21,766 bases of DNA from Candidatus Hydrogenedentota bacterium. GTDB lineage: Bacteria > Hydrogenedentota > Hydrogenedentia > Hydrogenedentales > CAITNO01. The position numbers and the translations under genes were made by a program. Of the stretch, positions 14,418-21,766 are shown one piece after another (the stretch's first letter is position 1; every line of letters begins with the position of its first letter). The notes under the pieces are model-generated. The model ran no database searches. It was given only the letters and a program-made list of their open reading frames with translations, and was not told the DNA's origin. The DNA lies in assembly GCA_007124105.1 (NCBI GenBank), contig SLFT01000241.1, forward strand, positions 1 through 21,766. Reading direction: 5' to 3'.

Positions 14418-15407
14418 ATGGCATTGGTAACAATGCGCGAACTGCTGGAAGCGGGCATACATTTCGGCCATCAAACCCGCCGCTGGAACCCCAAGATGGC
14501 CCGTTACATCTACGCGCAGCGCAACGGCATCTATATTGTTGATCTGCAACATTCGCTGCGTCAGATATATCGTTCCTATGCGCTGGTGCGCGACATCGTG
14601 ACCGAAGGCGGCCATGTGCTGTTTGTGGGCACCAAGCGCCAGGCCCAGGACGCCATCAAACAAGAGGCGGAACGGTGCGGCATGTATTATGTGACCACCC
14701 GCTGGCTCGGCGGCACACTGACCAACTATCAGACCGTGCGCAACAGCATCAGCGAACTGTTTCGTTTGCAGGGCATGGAAAAAGACGGCACTATCGAGCG
14801 TTTCAGCAAGAAGGAAGCCGCCATGATGCGCAAGCAGCGCATTAAATTGGAAAAGAACCTGCTCGGCATACAGCAGATGCCCGGCATCCCGAATGTAATG
14901 TTCATTATAGACATCAAGCGCGAGGCCATTGCGGTGCGCGAAGCGCGCAGGCTTAAAATTCCCTCTATTGGCGTAGTGGACACCAACAGCGACCCGGACG
15001 ATGTAGATCTGCCGATTCCGGGCAACGACGACGCCATCCGTGCGGTAAATCTCTATTGCCGGATTATTGCCGATGCCGCCATTGAGGGCAAGATGCGCGC
15101 TGAGAAGATACGCGCTGAGGAAGAAGCGGAACGCCGCAGCCGTCGCGAAGGCGCGGACGCCGAAGGGGACGAGGACGCCGCCGTTGAACTGACGTCTGAA
15201 ACGCCCGCGGAAGGCGAGGCGCAAGCGGCTTCCGACGACGCCTATGACGCGCAGTATGAGGCTGAGAAGCAGGCGGACGCCGATGCGCCCGAAACTTCTG
15301 AGGCCGCCGCTGTCGTTGAACCCACGCAGGCGAATGCGCCCGAAACTTCCGAGGCCGGCGCAGTTGTTGAACCTGCGCAGACCGATGCGCCCGAGACCGA
15401 AGAATAG
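14418..15407 (+). CDS. rpsB: 30S ribosomal protein S2 with long acidic repeat tail
   Basis: S2 binds late at the 30S head-body junction and helps recruit S1 and mRNA. The 329-residue product has a standard core at residues 1 to about 225: MRELLEAGIHFGHQTRRWNP, NGIYIVDLQ, GTKRQAQDAI, RWLGGTLTN, GVVDTNSDPDDVDLPIPGND. An extension of about 100 residues follows, rich in Ala, Glu, Asp and Pro. It ends in two 17-residue repeats plus a partial third (290-329). E. coli S2 has about 241 residues, so the tail is lineage-specific. GGAGGAG (14404-14410) 7 nt before the ATG at 14418 fixes the start, even though the frame is open upstream to 14352. It is the first gene of the operon with tsf, pyrH and frr. 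Confidence 0.97.
   Translation: MALVTMRELLEAGIHFGHQTRRWNPKMARYIYAQRNGIYIVDLQHSLRQIYRSYALVRDIVTEGGHVLFVGTKRQAQDAIKQEAERCGMYYVTTRWLGGTLTNYQTVRNSISELFRLQGMEKDGTIERFSKKEAAMMRKQRIKLEKNLLGIQQMPGIPNVMFIIDIKREAIAVREARRLKIPSIGVVDTNSDPDDVDLPIPGNDDAIRAVNLYCRIIADAAIEGKMRAEKIRAEEEAERRSRREGADAEGDEDAAVELTSETPAEGEAQAASDDAYDAQYEAEKQADADAPETSEAAAVVEPTQANAPETSEAGAVVEPAQTDAPETEE
15285..15404 (+). repeat. In-frame 51-bp tandem repeat at the 3' end of rpsB
   Basis: Two 51-bp units (15285-15335 and 15336-15386) and an 18-bp partial unit (15387-15404) encode the pattern APETSEAxAVVEPxQxx. The units differ by several bases, some silent, which suggests selection on the protein or age. The repeat could vary in number between strains. 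Confidence 0.85.
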
Positions 15408-15492
15408 CGCCGTTGTTGAAGGCGTTCACCGATCCCAATAATGCATATACCATAATGTCTGAAGATATACAGATGAAGGAGATTTCTAATTC

Positions 15493-16149
15493 ATGGCCAT
15501 CACAGCAGCACAGGTAAAAGAATTGCGCGACGCCACTGGCGCGGGCATGATGGATTGTAAACACGCGCTCGCGGAAAAGAACGGCGACTTCGACGAAGCC
15601 GTCAAGTATTTGCGCGAGAAAGGCATGGCCAAGGCGGCCAAACGCGCCAGCAAGGTTGCGTCTGAAGGCGCCGTTGGTTCTTATATTCACATGGGCGGCA
15701 AGATCGGCGTACTCGTGGAAGTGAACTGCGAAACCGATTTCGTTGCCCGGGGCGACATCTTCCAGGAATTTGTGAAAGACGTGTGCCTGCAAATCTGTTC
15801 CACCGCGCCGCAATGGGTAACGAAGGACGAAGTGCCCGAGGCCGCGTACCAGGACGAGAAAGAAGTGTATATCAAGCAGGCGGCGGATACAGGCAAGCCG
15901 TCCGAGATTTGTGAGAAAATAGCTGAAGGTAAAATGAACAAGTGGTTCAGCGAAGTGTGCCTGCTCGAACAGCCTTTCGTGAAGGACGATAAGAAGACCA
16001 TAAGCGATCTGATTGCCGAGCTGACAGGCAAGTGCGGCGAGAAAGTGGCAATACGCCGCTTCGTGCGCTTCCAACTTGGCGAAGGCATCGAAAAAGAAGA
16101 GCAGGATTTTGCCGCGGAAGTGGCGGCGGAACTTGCCAAATCGCAATAG
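15493..16149 (+). CDS. tsf: Elongation factor Ts, short form
   Basis: EF-Ts exchanges GDP for GTP on EF-Tu. The 218-residue protein starts with the N-terminal UBA-like domain (VKELRDATGAGMMDCKHALAEKNGDFDEAV). It then has the core GAVGSYIHMGGKIGVLVEVNCETDFVARGD, which holds the conserved TDFV contact with EF-Tu (about residues 80-83). It is shorter than the E. coli protein (about 283) and close to short forms such as that of Thermus. AAGGAGA (15476-15482) lies 10 nt before the ATG, a little long. It is 85 nt downstream of rpsB with no terminator between, so probably in the same message. Confidence 0.97.
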   Translation: MAITAAQVKELRDATGAGMMDCKHALAEKNGDFDEAVKYLREKGMAKAAKRASKVASEGAVGSYIHMGGKIGVLVEVNCETDFVARGDIFQEFVKDVCLQICSTAPQWVTKDEVPEAAYQDEKEVYIKQAADTGKPSEICEKIAEGKMNKWFSEVCLLEQPFVKDDKKTISDLIAELTGKCGEKVAIRRFVRFQLGEGIEKEEQDFAAEVAAELAKSQ

Positions 16150-16201
16150 TGCGTGTCCGTGAGGCGTTGCCGTCCAATGGAGGAGACCCGTGCTGTTCGC
16201 G

Positions 16202-16254
16202 CGCAGGCCGCGCAACAACAGCCGGGTTTCTGTGTGTGGCGTGAAGCGCCTGCG
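16202..16254 (+). other. Long-loop stem in the tsf-pyrH spacer
   Basis: CGCAGGC (16202-16208) can pair with GCCTGCG (16248-16254), leaving a 39-nt loop, in the 131-nt spacer between tsf and pyrH. A short A-rich piece follows rather than a U-run, so it is not an intrinsic terminator. It might be a processing or attenuation site inside the operon; evidence is limited to the pairing. Confidence 0.3.
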
Positions 16255-16286
16255 GCGTTGTAAAAACAGCAACCGGGAGTATGAAC

Positions 16287-17009
16287 GTGTCCGCACCAGT
16301 CTATAAGCGGGTGATGCTTAAACTGAGCGGCCAGGCGCTCGAGGGCGTTCAAGGCCGCGGCGGCATTGATTTTGATACGGTTGGCTGTTTTTGCGACGAG
16401 GTCGTGGAAGTGGCGCGCATGGGCGTGCAGATTGGCATGGTCATCGGCGGGGGCAACATCTTCCGGGGTGAACGCGGCGTGGAGACCGGGCTGGACCGTC
16501 CCACCGGCGATTACATGGGCATGTTGGCCACGGTCATTAACTCGCTGGCCATCCAGGCCTCGCTGGAAAAGCGCGGCGTCATGACGCGGGTTATGAGCGC
16601 CATTGAAATGCCGCCTGTGGCCGAGCGATACATCCGGCGTCGGGCTACGCGCCATCTTGACAAGGGCCGCGTGGTCATTTTCGCGGCGGGCACGGGCAAT
16701 CCCTTTTTTACCACCGATACGGCCGCTGCGCTGCGCGCGAGCGAAATTAACGCTGATATCGTGATGAAAGCGACCCGCGTGGACGGCGTGTACGAGGACG
16801 ACCCTGAAACCAACAAAGACGCAAAACGCTATGAGAATCTTAGCTACACGGAAGTGCTGTCGCGACGGTTGCGCGTGATGGACGCCACCGCCATTTCGCT
16901 GTGTCGCGAGAACAACCTGCCCGTGTTGGTTTTTGACCTGACGCAACCAGGCAATTTACTGAAGGTGATTGTAGGAGAGCCGATAGGCACGTTGGTAACG
17001 GGAGAATAA
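16287..17009 (+). CDS. pyrH: Uridylate kinase (UMP kinase)
   Basis: Phosphorylates UMP to UDP with ATP, the first step toward UTP and CTP; hexameric, amino-acid-kinase fold. Motifs present are KLSGQAL, GGGNIFRG, GDYMGMLATVINSLAIQ, MPPVAERYIRRRA, AGTGNPFFTTDTAA, KATRVDGVYEDDPETN and MDATAISL, all standard for the bacterial enzyme. Two starts compete. The ATG at 16281 is only 1 nt after the GGGAG at 16275-16279. The GTG at 16287 is 7 nt after it and gives the usual MSAPVYKRVMLKLSG beginning, so GTG is chosen (240 residues). frr starts 3 nt after its stop. Its place between tsf and frr is conserved in most bacteria. Confidence 0.96.
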   Translation: MSAPVYKRVMLKLSGQALEGVQGRGGIDFDTVGCFCDEVVEVARMGVQIGMVIGGGNIFRGERGVETGLDRPTGDYMGMLATVINSLAIQASLEKRGVMTRVMSAIEMPPVAERYIRRRATRHLDKGRVVIFAAGTGNPFFTTDTAAALRASEINADIVMKATRVDGVYEDDPETNKDAKRYENLSYTEVLSRRLRVMDATAISLCRENNLPVLVFDLTQPGNLLKVIVGEPIGTLVTGE

Positions 17010-17012
17010 GTT

Positions 17013-17573
17013 ATGCCGCATACCGTCACGATGAAGGAAGCCAAGGATAAGATGGACAAAAGCGTGGAGGCCTTCCACCAGGAATTGGGCAATCTGCGCA
17101 CAGGCCGCGCCAATCCCGGCATGTTCGACAGCCTGGACTTCGAAGTGTATGGCGCAAAGATGAAATTGAACCAGCTGGGCACGGTGACCGTGCCCGACCC
17201 GCAGACCATCGCCATTGATCTGTGGGATAAAACGCAGATGAATGTGGTGGAAAAAGCGTTGCGCGCATCGCCGCTTGATATCAATCCGTCCAACGACGGA
17301 CGTCTCATCCGCGTGCCCATTCCGCCGCTTACAGAAGAGCGCCGGCGTGATATTGTGAAGCTGGCCGGTAAATGCGCCGAGGAGGCGCGGGTCGCCATAC
17401 GCAACATTCGCCGACATGCGATTGACACGATCAAGTCCCTGCAAAAAGACGGCGAGGTGCCCGAGGACGATGCGCACAGGCTCAGCGACGAGATACAGAA
17501 AATGACGGATAAGCACATCCAGGATATTGACGACGCCTTGAAAGTCAAGGAAGCCGATATCATGGAGGTATGA
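17013..17573 (+). CDS. frr: Ribosome recycling factor
   Basis: With EF-G, RRF splits the post-termination ribosome. The product has 186 residues, the family's usual length (about 185). Signs include KDKMDKSVEAFHQELGNLRTGRANP, VTVPDPQTIAIDLWDK, IRVPIPPLTEERRRDIVK, the RNIRR segment of domain I and a long C-terminal helix. GGGAGA (17000-17005) lies 7 nt before the ATG and overlaps the end of pyrH, so translation is coupled. An intrinsic terminator stands 40 nt after the stop and closes the operon. Confidence 0.97.
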   Translation: MPHTVTMKEAKDKMDKSVEAFHQELGNLRTGRANPGMFDSLDFEVYGAKMKLNQLGTVTVPDPQTIAIDLWDKTQMNVVEKALRASPLDINPSNDGRLIRVPIPPLTEERRRDIVKLAGKCAEEARVAIRNIRRHAIDTIKSLQKDGEVPEDDAHRLSDEIQKMTDKHIQDIDDALKVKEADIMEV

Positions 17574-17612
17574 CCGGGGCGCGCATGTCGCCCGATGCTG
17601 TGCTGTATATTC

Positions 17613-17650
17613 CGCGGCAGGCGCGAGTGCGTTCTGCCGCGTTTTTTATT
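17613..17650 (+). terminator. Rho-independent terminator after frr
   Basis: CGCGGCAG (17613-17620) pairs perfectly with CTGCCGCG (17634-17641), with a 13-nt loop. TTTTTTATTT follows directly. It ends the rpsB-tsf-pyrH-frr transcript. Confidence 0.9.
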
Positions 17651-17702
17651 TCTCTTGTACCTGTCTAGCATGATGTCTTCTTAAATAAAAGTTTTAGATT
17701 CT

Positions 17703-17786
17703 GTAGGATGGGTGAAGCGAAGCGGAACCCACCGGTAAACGTGTTGCGGCAGAATGATGGGTTCCGCTTCGCTTTATCCACCCTAC
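17703..17786. repeat. Palindromic intergenic repeat, 31-bp arms
   Basis: The left arm 17703-17733 and the reverse complement of the right arm 17756-17786 match at 27 of 31 positions, with a 22-nt spacer. The arm core GAAGCGAAGCGGAACCCA and the GTAGGrTGG beginning belong to a palindromic intergenic word seen in many unrelated bacterial genomes, from general knowledge. It sits between the frr terminator and uppS, a pair that is usually contiguous. It could fold as RNA, or mark a mobile miniature element. Confidence 0.85.
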
Positions 17787-17820
17787 TTTCTCTTTTTGAC
17801 CAATGAAAGGGGCGTGTATC

Positions 17821-18561
17821 ATGGAACACGCAACAGCGCCGGACAGCCGCATTGACCTGCAACGCATACCCGCCCATATTGCGATTATCATGGACGGGAA
17901 CGGACGCTGGGCCAAGCGCCAGGGGAAGACGCGTTCGCAGGGGCATGAAGCCGGCGCGCGCAATGTGCGGCTTGTCACCGAGGCGTGCCGCGAACTGGGC
18001 GTACGCGCCCTCACATTGTTCGCCTTCAGCACGGAAAACTGGAACCGACCCAAGCGGGAAGTGGACTCGCTGTTCAGGCTTATCAGCCGCGCCATGAAAC
18101 AATACGCCGACAAAATTAACGAGACCGATGTGCGGCTGCGCCATCTGGGCGAGATGGACGGGCTGCCGGAACACGCCGCCCGGGACGTGCGCAAATGTAT
18201 GGAACAGACCCGTAACAACAAAACGATGGACGTGTGCGTGGCGCTCAATTACGGCGGACGCGCCGAGATTGTGCAGGCCGCCCGAAAACTGGCCGATGCG
18301 GCCCGGCGCGGCGAGATTGCGCCGGAAGATATTACCGAAGAACTGTTGGCGCGACAGCTGTACCTGCCCGACCACAGCGAGGTGGACCTCTTGATCCGGA
18401 CCAGCGGCGAACTGCGCATCAGCAATTTCATGCTCTGGCAAATTTCTTATGCCGAGATTGTTGTGACACCCACGCTATGGCCGGATTTTAACCGGCAGGC
18501 GTTGTATGACGCCATCGTGGAATACCAGGCGCGGGACCGGCGCTTTGGAGGACGGCCATGA
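17821..18561 (+). CDS. uppS: Isoprenyl transferase (undecaprenyl diphosphate synthase)
   Basis: Builds the C55 lipid carrier for peptidoglycan and other envelope glycans from farnesyl diphosphate and IPP. 246 residues. Signs of a cis-prenyltransferase are IAIIMDGNGRWAKRQG with catalytic D25, GHEAGARN, TLFAFSTENWNRP, NYGGRAEIV and the end LIRTSGELRISNFMLWQISY-AE. The frame is open from an ATG at 17803, but AAAGGGG (17806-17812) lies 8 nt before the ATG at 17821, which is preferred. It overlaps cdsA by 4 nt (ATGA). It is cut off from the frr operon by a terminator; no clear promoter of its own was found in 17651-17820. Confidence 0.96.
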   Translation: MEHATAPDSRIDLQRIPAHIAIIMDGNGRWAKRQGKTRSQGHEAGARNVRLVTEACRELGVRALTLFAFSTENWNRPKREVDSLFRLISRAMKQYADKINETDVRLRHLGEMDGLPEHAARDVRKCMEQTRNNKTMDVCVALNYGGRAEIVQAARKLADAARRGEIAPEDITEELLARQLYLPDHSEVDLLIRTSGELRISNFMLWQISYAEIVVTPTLWPDFNRQALYDAIVEYQARDRRFGGRP

Positions 18562-19412
18562 AGAAGCCCCAGGGCGACGGTATGCTTATGCGCTTTGTCA
18601 CCGCCTTTACGTTAATTCCGATCCTGGTGCTGGTGGTATGGCTGCCTGCGTTGCGGCATGTCTATGTCGCCATCATTGTGGCGCTGGTGCTGCTGGGCGC
18701 GCGCGAATTTTTCAAGATGGCCGCGCAAACGGGCATCGAAGTGGCCGAACGCTCGGGCACGGTACTGGCCGGCTTGCTCGCCCTCAGCGCGGGCTTCGCC
18801 GTGAACGGCGGCTACGCGCCCCATCTGGCGTTGACGGTTGCCGTATTTGTTGTGGCCACTATCCATCTGTTTTCGGCGCGACATACCATCGCCGGCCTGT
18901 CAACGTCCGTGTTCGGCCTTGTATATGTCGGCTATTGCGGCTCTTTCTTCGTGGCCTTGCACCAGACGCCGCAGCAGGGGCCCGCACTGATTACCATGCT
19001 CGTTGCGCTTATCGGCTGTTCGGACACTGGCGCGTATCTGGTCGGGTCGGCTATTGGCCGCCATAAACTCGCGCCTACCATCAGCCCCAACAAGACCATC
19101 GAGGGCAGCGTGGCCGCCCTTGTGAGCGCGGCGGCGGCGGGCACGGCCTTGTTCGCGCTGAAAACACAACTCGGGTGGCAGTCCTATCCCGACTGGCCGC
19201 TCGGCGCGTATGTAGTTACCGGGGTGTGCCTGTCTGTCGTGGGACAGATCGGCGACCTTGTCGAGTCGCTGCTCAAACGGAACGCGGGCGTGAAAGACTC
19301 CGGCGCTGTGTTCCCGGGGCACGGCGGCGCACTCGACCGATGCGACGCGTTTCTTTTCGGCGGGCCGACGCTCTATTACATGGCGTTGTCCATTGAAACA
19401 TGGATACGGTGA
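18558..19412 (+). CDS. cdsA: Phosphatidate cytidylyltransferase (CDP-diacylglycerol synthase)
   Basis: Integral inner-membrane enzyme converting phosphatidic acid and CTP to CDP-diacylglycerol for all phospholipids. The 284-residue protein has about seven to eight hydrophobic segments. It carries the family signature near residues 237-263: SLLKRNAGVKDSG followed by PGHGGALDRCD, with the acidic and lysine residues conserved. GCSDTGAYLVGSAIGRHK and ISPNKTIEGS are also typical. GGAGG (18547-18551) lies 6 nt before the ATG, which overlaps the uppS stop. In many bacteria dxr and rseP follow cdsA. Here prfB follows after 326 nt instead. Confidence 0.96.
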   Translation: MKKPQGDGMLMRFVTAFTLIPILVLVVWLPALRHVYVAIIVALVLLGAREFFKMAAQTGIEVAERSGTVLAGLLALSAGFAVNGGYAPHLALTVAVFVVATIHLFSARHTIAGLSTSVFGLVYVGYCGSFFVALHQTPQQGPALITMLVALIGCSDTGAYLVGSAIGRHKLAPTISPNKTIEGSVAALVSAAAAGTALFALKTQLGWQSYPDWPLGAYVVTGVCLSVVGQIGDLVESLLKRNAGVKDSGAVFPGHGGALDRCDAFLFGGPTLYYMALSIETWIR

Positions 19413-19541
19413 AGGAACAGGCCCGTGAGTTGGTTTCCGTGACGACATACAGTGCAACGTCCGCCATTGCGTACGATTCGCAGACGCTGCCTGCAACCCC
19501 AACGCCACTCCAAAAGATAGCGCAATGAATATCTGGGATGA

Positions 19542-19625
19542 TGGGACGTATGGGGCATTGTAGAGCGAGAAACCAACGGCACAAGGAAATGCATTGTCCT
19601 CGTCAGTCCCATACGCTCTTATTTT
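19542..19625 (+). terminator. Possible terminator or alternative-fold element after cdsA
   Basis: In the 326-nt cdsA-prfB gap CGTATGGG (19547-19554) can pair with CCCATACG (19608-19615). TGGGAC (19542-19547) can pair with GTCCCA (19606-19611), and AGAGCG (19562-19567) with CGCTCT (19614-19619). These pairings exclude each other, and TTATTTTTC follows at 19619-19626. The loops are long, so terminator function is uncertain. I see no gene in the gap. Confidence 0.35.
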
Positions 19626-19642
19626 TCGGGATAACTTATAAC

Positions 19643-19658
19643 GCAGGCTTTAGCCTGC
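19643..19658. repeat. Short palindrome GCAGGCT-TT-AGCCTGC
   Basis: A perfect 7-bp inverted repeat with a 2-nt centre, upstream of the prfB promoter. The word resembles short palindromes often scattered in intergenic DNA. A loop of 2 nt is tight for RNA, so DNA cruciform or operator use is possible. Confidence 0.4.
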
Positions 19659-19670
19659 TCGTCAAAACCA

Positions 19671-19698
19671 TTGCAGCGCAAATCTTCTTGATTATAGA
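19671..19698 (+). promoter_or_regulatory. prfB: Candidate promoter of prfB
   Basis: TTGCAG (19671-19676), a 16-bp spacer and TATAGA (19693-19698). The start near 19705 leaves a leader of about 34 nt before the ATG at 19739. Confidence 0.5.
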
Positions 19699-19738
19699 AG
19701 CAGACCGATAAGGCGCTCAACAAGGATAGCAACCTATT

Positions 19739-20854
<1,116 letters not shown>

Positions 20855-20885
20855 ATTCCGGAATTCCCTACCGTCGCAACGCTCC

Positions 20886-20920
20886 GAGGGAGGTCGAGCA
20901 CCCCGGCCTCCCTCTCTTTC
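20886..20920 (+). terminator. Probable rho-independent terminator of prfB
   Basis: GAGGGAGGTC (20886-20895) pairs with GGCCTCCCTC (20905-20914) over 10 bp with one G-U pair and a 9-nt loop. The tail TCTTTC is a weak U-run. It stands about 30 nt after the prfB stop. Confidence 0.65.
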
Positions 20921-21054
20921 CAGACAGCGCGAACAGGTAAAAAACATCGGCAAAACACTTCCTACGGATAATGTGCTCACGCCCGTAATCAGCGCCCGCG
21001 CTCCTCCGGAATCGGTGGCCGACTCAGACCGGAATATGCAAGGGAAGCCCTGGA

Positions 21055-21467
21055 GTGCCGCCGGTGCGAAAGAAGCTCGCCCCCGTTTTGTCGAATCATA
21101 AGCCCGCCAAAGCGTCGGGCACATGGAGTGACGAGTACTCGCCGGAAAAGGCTTTCGATGACGACACGGAAACACGCTGGGGCGTGGAACCGAATAGCCG
21201 CAGCAGCTGGCTGGAGGTGGACCTGGGCGAGGAGACCCCGATCAGCAAGGTTGTCATAATGGAGATAGAATTCCCGCGGATGGAACAATACCGGATCGAG
21301 GTGAAAGAAGGGATAAATGGAAGACCGTTGCCGAAGGAGAAAATATCGGCGGCATAAAAACGATTGCTTTGCCTGATATCACAGCGCGGTACGTGCGCTT
21401 AAATATTCTCAATGCCAATGAAGTCCCGACGCTGGAGGAATCCAGGGTGCTTGGGCCGGAGGAGTAG
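21055..21467 (+). pseudogene. Frameshifted F5/8 type C (discoidin) domain remnant, alpha-L-fucosidase tail type
   Basis: Frame 1 reads PVLSNHKPAKASGTWSDEYS, then AFDDDTETRW, SSWLEVDLGEETPISKVVIM and YRIEVKEG. Near 21310-21312 the family-like reading jumps to another frame: DKWKTVAEGENIGG, TIALPDITARYVRLNILNAN and EVPTLEESRVLGPEE, ending with TAG at 21465-21467. One missing base explains this. The pattern matches carbohydrate-binding F5/8C domains at the end of secreted GH29-type fucosidases. There is no catalytic domain upstream: prfB ends 200 nt before, and nothing recognisable lies in 20921-21054. I call it a decayed 3' fragment. A sequencing error could account for the shift but not for the missing front. 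Confidence 0.75.
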
Positions 21468-21544
21468 CCGTTGGCTGGGAGCCAGATGCCTGAAGATATG
21501 CTATCCCCTGCCTAACCCGGATATTTCACCAGATTTCTGTTGCG

Positions 21545-21660
21545 CCTGCGAATCTTACGCCATCTCAGCCACGTTGCTTGCCCGCCGACTTCGACGTGTC
21601 CCGACACGCTGTCAGCCGGCGGCCTGCGCAAAATGGCTGATCTGGCGCAATCTTCGCAGG
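21545..21660. repeat. Imperfect inverted repeat, 27-bp arms
   Basis: The arm 21545-21571 and the reverse complement of 21634-21660 match at 22 of 27 positions; similarity continues a little beyond. The spacer is 62 nt. The five mismatches include two TC-for-GA pairs at the same relative place in the arm, hinting at an internal sub-repeat. No transposase frame is near. It is in the gene-poor end of the window, where I see no coding gene from 21468 to 21766. Confidence 0.65.
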
Positions 21661-21704
21661 ATCACGACTTCGTTGAACTAAACAGGTGGCGCCGCCCCCC
21701 GATG

Positions 21705-21758
21705 GACGGTATTGATCGTATTGACGGTATTGACGGGGATGAACGGGACTGACGGATG
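21705..21758 (+). repeat. 9-bp tandem repeat (GACGGTATT type)
   Basis: Units of 9 bp: GACGGTATT, GATCGTATT, GACGGTATT, then degenerating GACGGGGAT and GAACGGGAC, with a last TGACGGATG. It may continue beyond the window edge. It reads as Asp-Gly-Ile in one frame, but no gene is supported, so it is treated as an intergenic minisatellite. Confidence 0.7.
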
Positions 21759-21766
21759 CCGCTACA

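Noticed and set aside
15064..16946. Long minus-strand open frames (410 and 419 aa) opposite rpsB, tsf and pyrH
   Set aside because: They are antisense to highly conserved genes, show low-complexity Arg/His/Ala content and no family motif; long antisense frames are common with this codon usage.

Overview
The window looks like chromosomal DNA from a free-living, moderately GC-rich Gram-negative bacterium. Arguments are the exported sialidase-like BNR protein, the URO-D-like protein that is not HemE, and the fucosidase-type F5/8C remnant. This gene content is common in PVC-superphylum and Hydrogenedentota-like environmental genomes. That placement is an inference from gene content only; no rRNA is present. 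I see no phage, CRISPR array, tRNA or intact insertion sequence.

Layout. (a) 1-9082, all minus strand. A heterodimeric ABC exporter pair (the second gene runs off the left edge) follows a large membrane hybrid histidine kinase and a small response regulator with an N-terminal MerR/excisionase-type HTH. The regulator has a consensus sigma70-type promoter and an inverted repeat at its predicted start site. Next comes cysK, with its own promoter and a roughly 130-nt structured leader. (b) 9176-12325, plus strand: a MenH-type alpha/beta hydrolase, then an exported sialidase-like BNR protein 15 nt ahead of a URO-D superfamily protein. (c) 12666-14280, plus strand: a UPF0158 protein tightly coupled to an exported 5'-nucleotidase-type metallophosphatase. 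(d) 14264-19412, plus strand: the translation and envelope block rpsB-tsf-pyrH-frr // uppS-cdsA. An intrinsic terminator and a 31-bp-arm palindromic repeat lie between frr and uppS. (e) 19671-20914: prfB, read in one frame without the usual programmed frameshift. (f) 20915-21766: gene-poor DNA with a frameshifted F5/8 type C domain remnant, a long imperfect inverted repeat and a 9-bp tandem array.

How the parts work together. Block (d) couples ribosome assembly and recycling (S2, EF-Ts, RRF), UMP supply (PyrH) and membrane or wall lipid precursors (UppS, CdsA); this order is widely conserved. Its mRNA leader folds on paper into a compact three-way junction just before rpsB, a candidate S2-responsive autoregulatory RNA. 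S2 also carries a roughly 100-residue acidic tail with 17-residue tandem repeats. In block (a), the kinase and HTH-receiver protein probably form one signalling pair.

The most promising undescribed elements are RNA or DNA structures rather than a new protein system: the rpsB leader, the cysK leader, the 16-bp hairpin between regulator and kinase, and the candidate operator of the HTH-receiver gene. All structures were worked out by hand pairing; no folding or database search was run.
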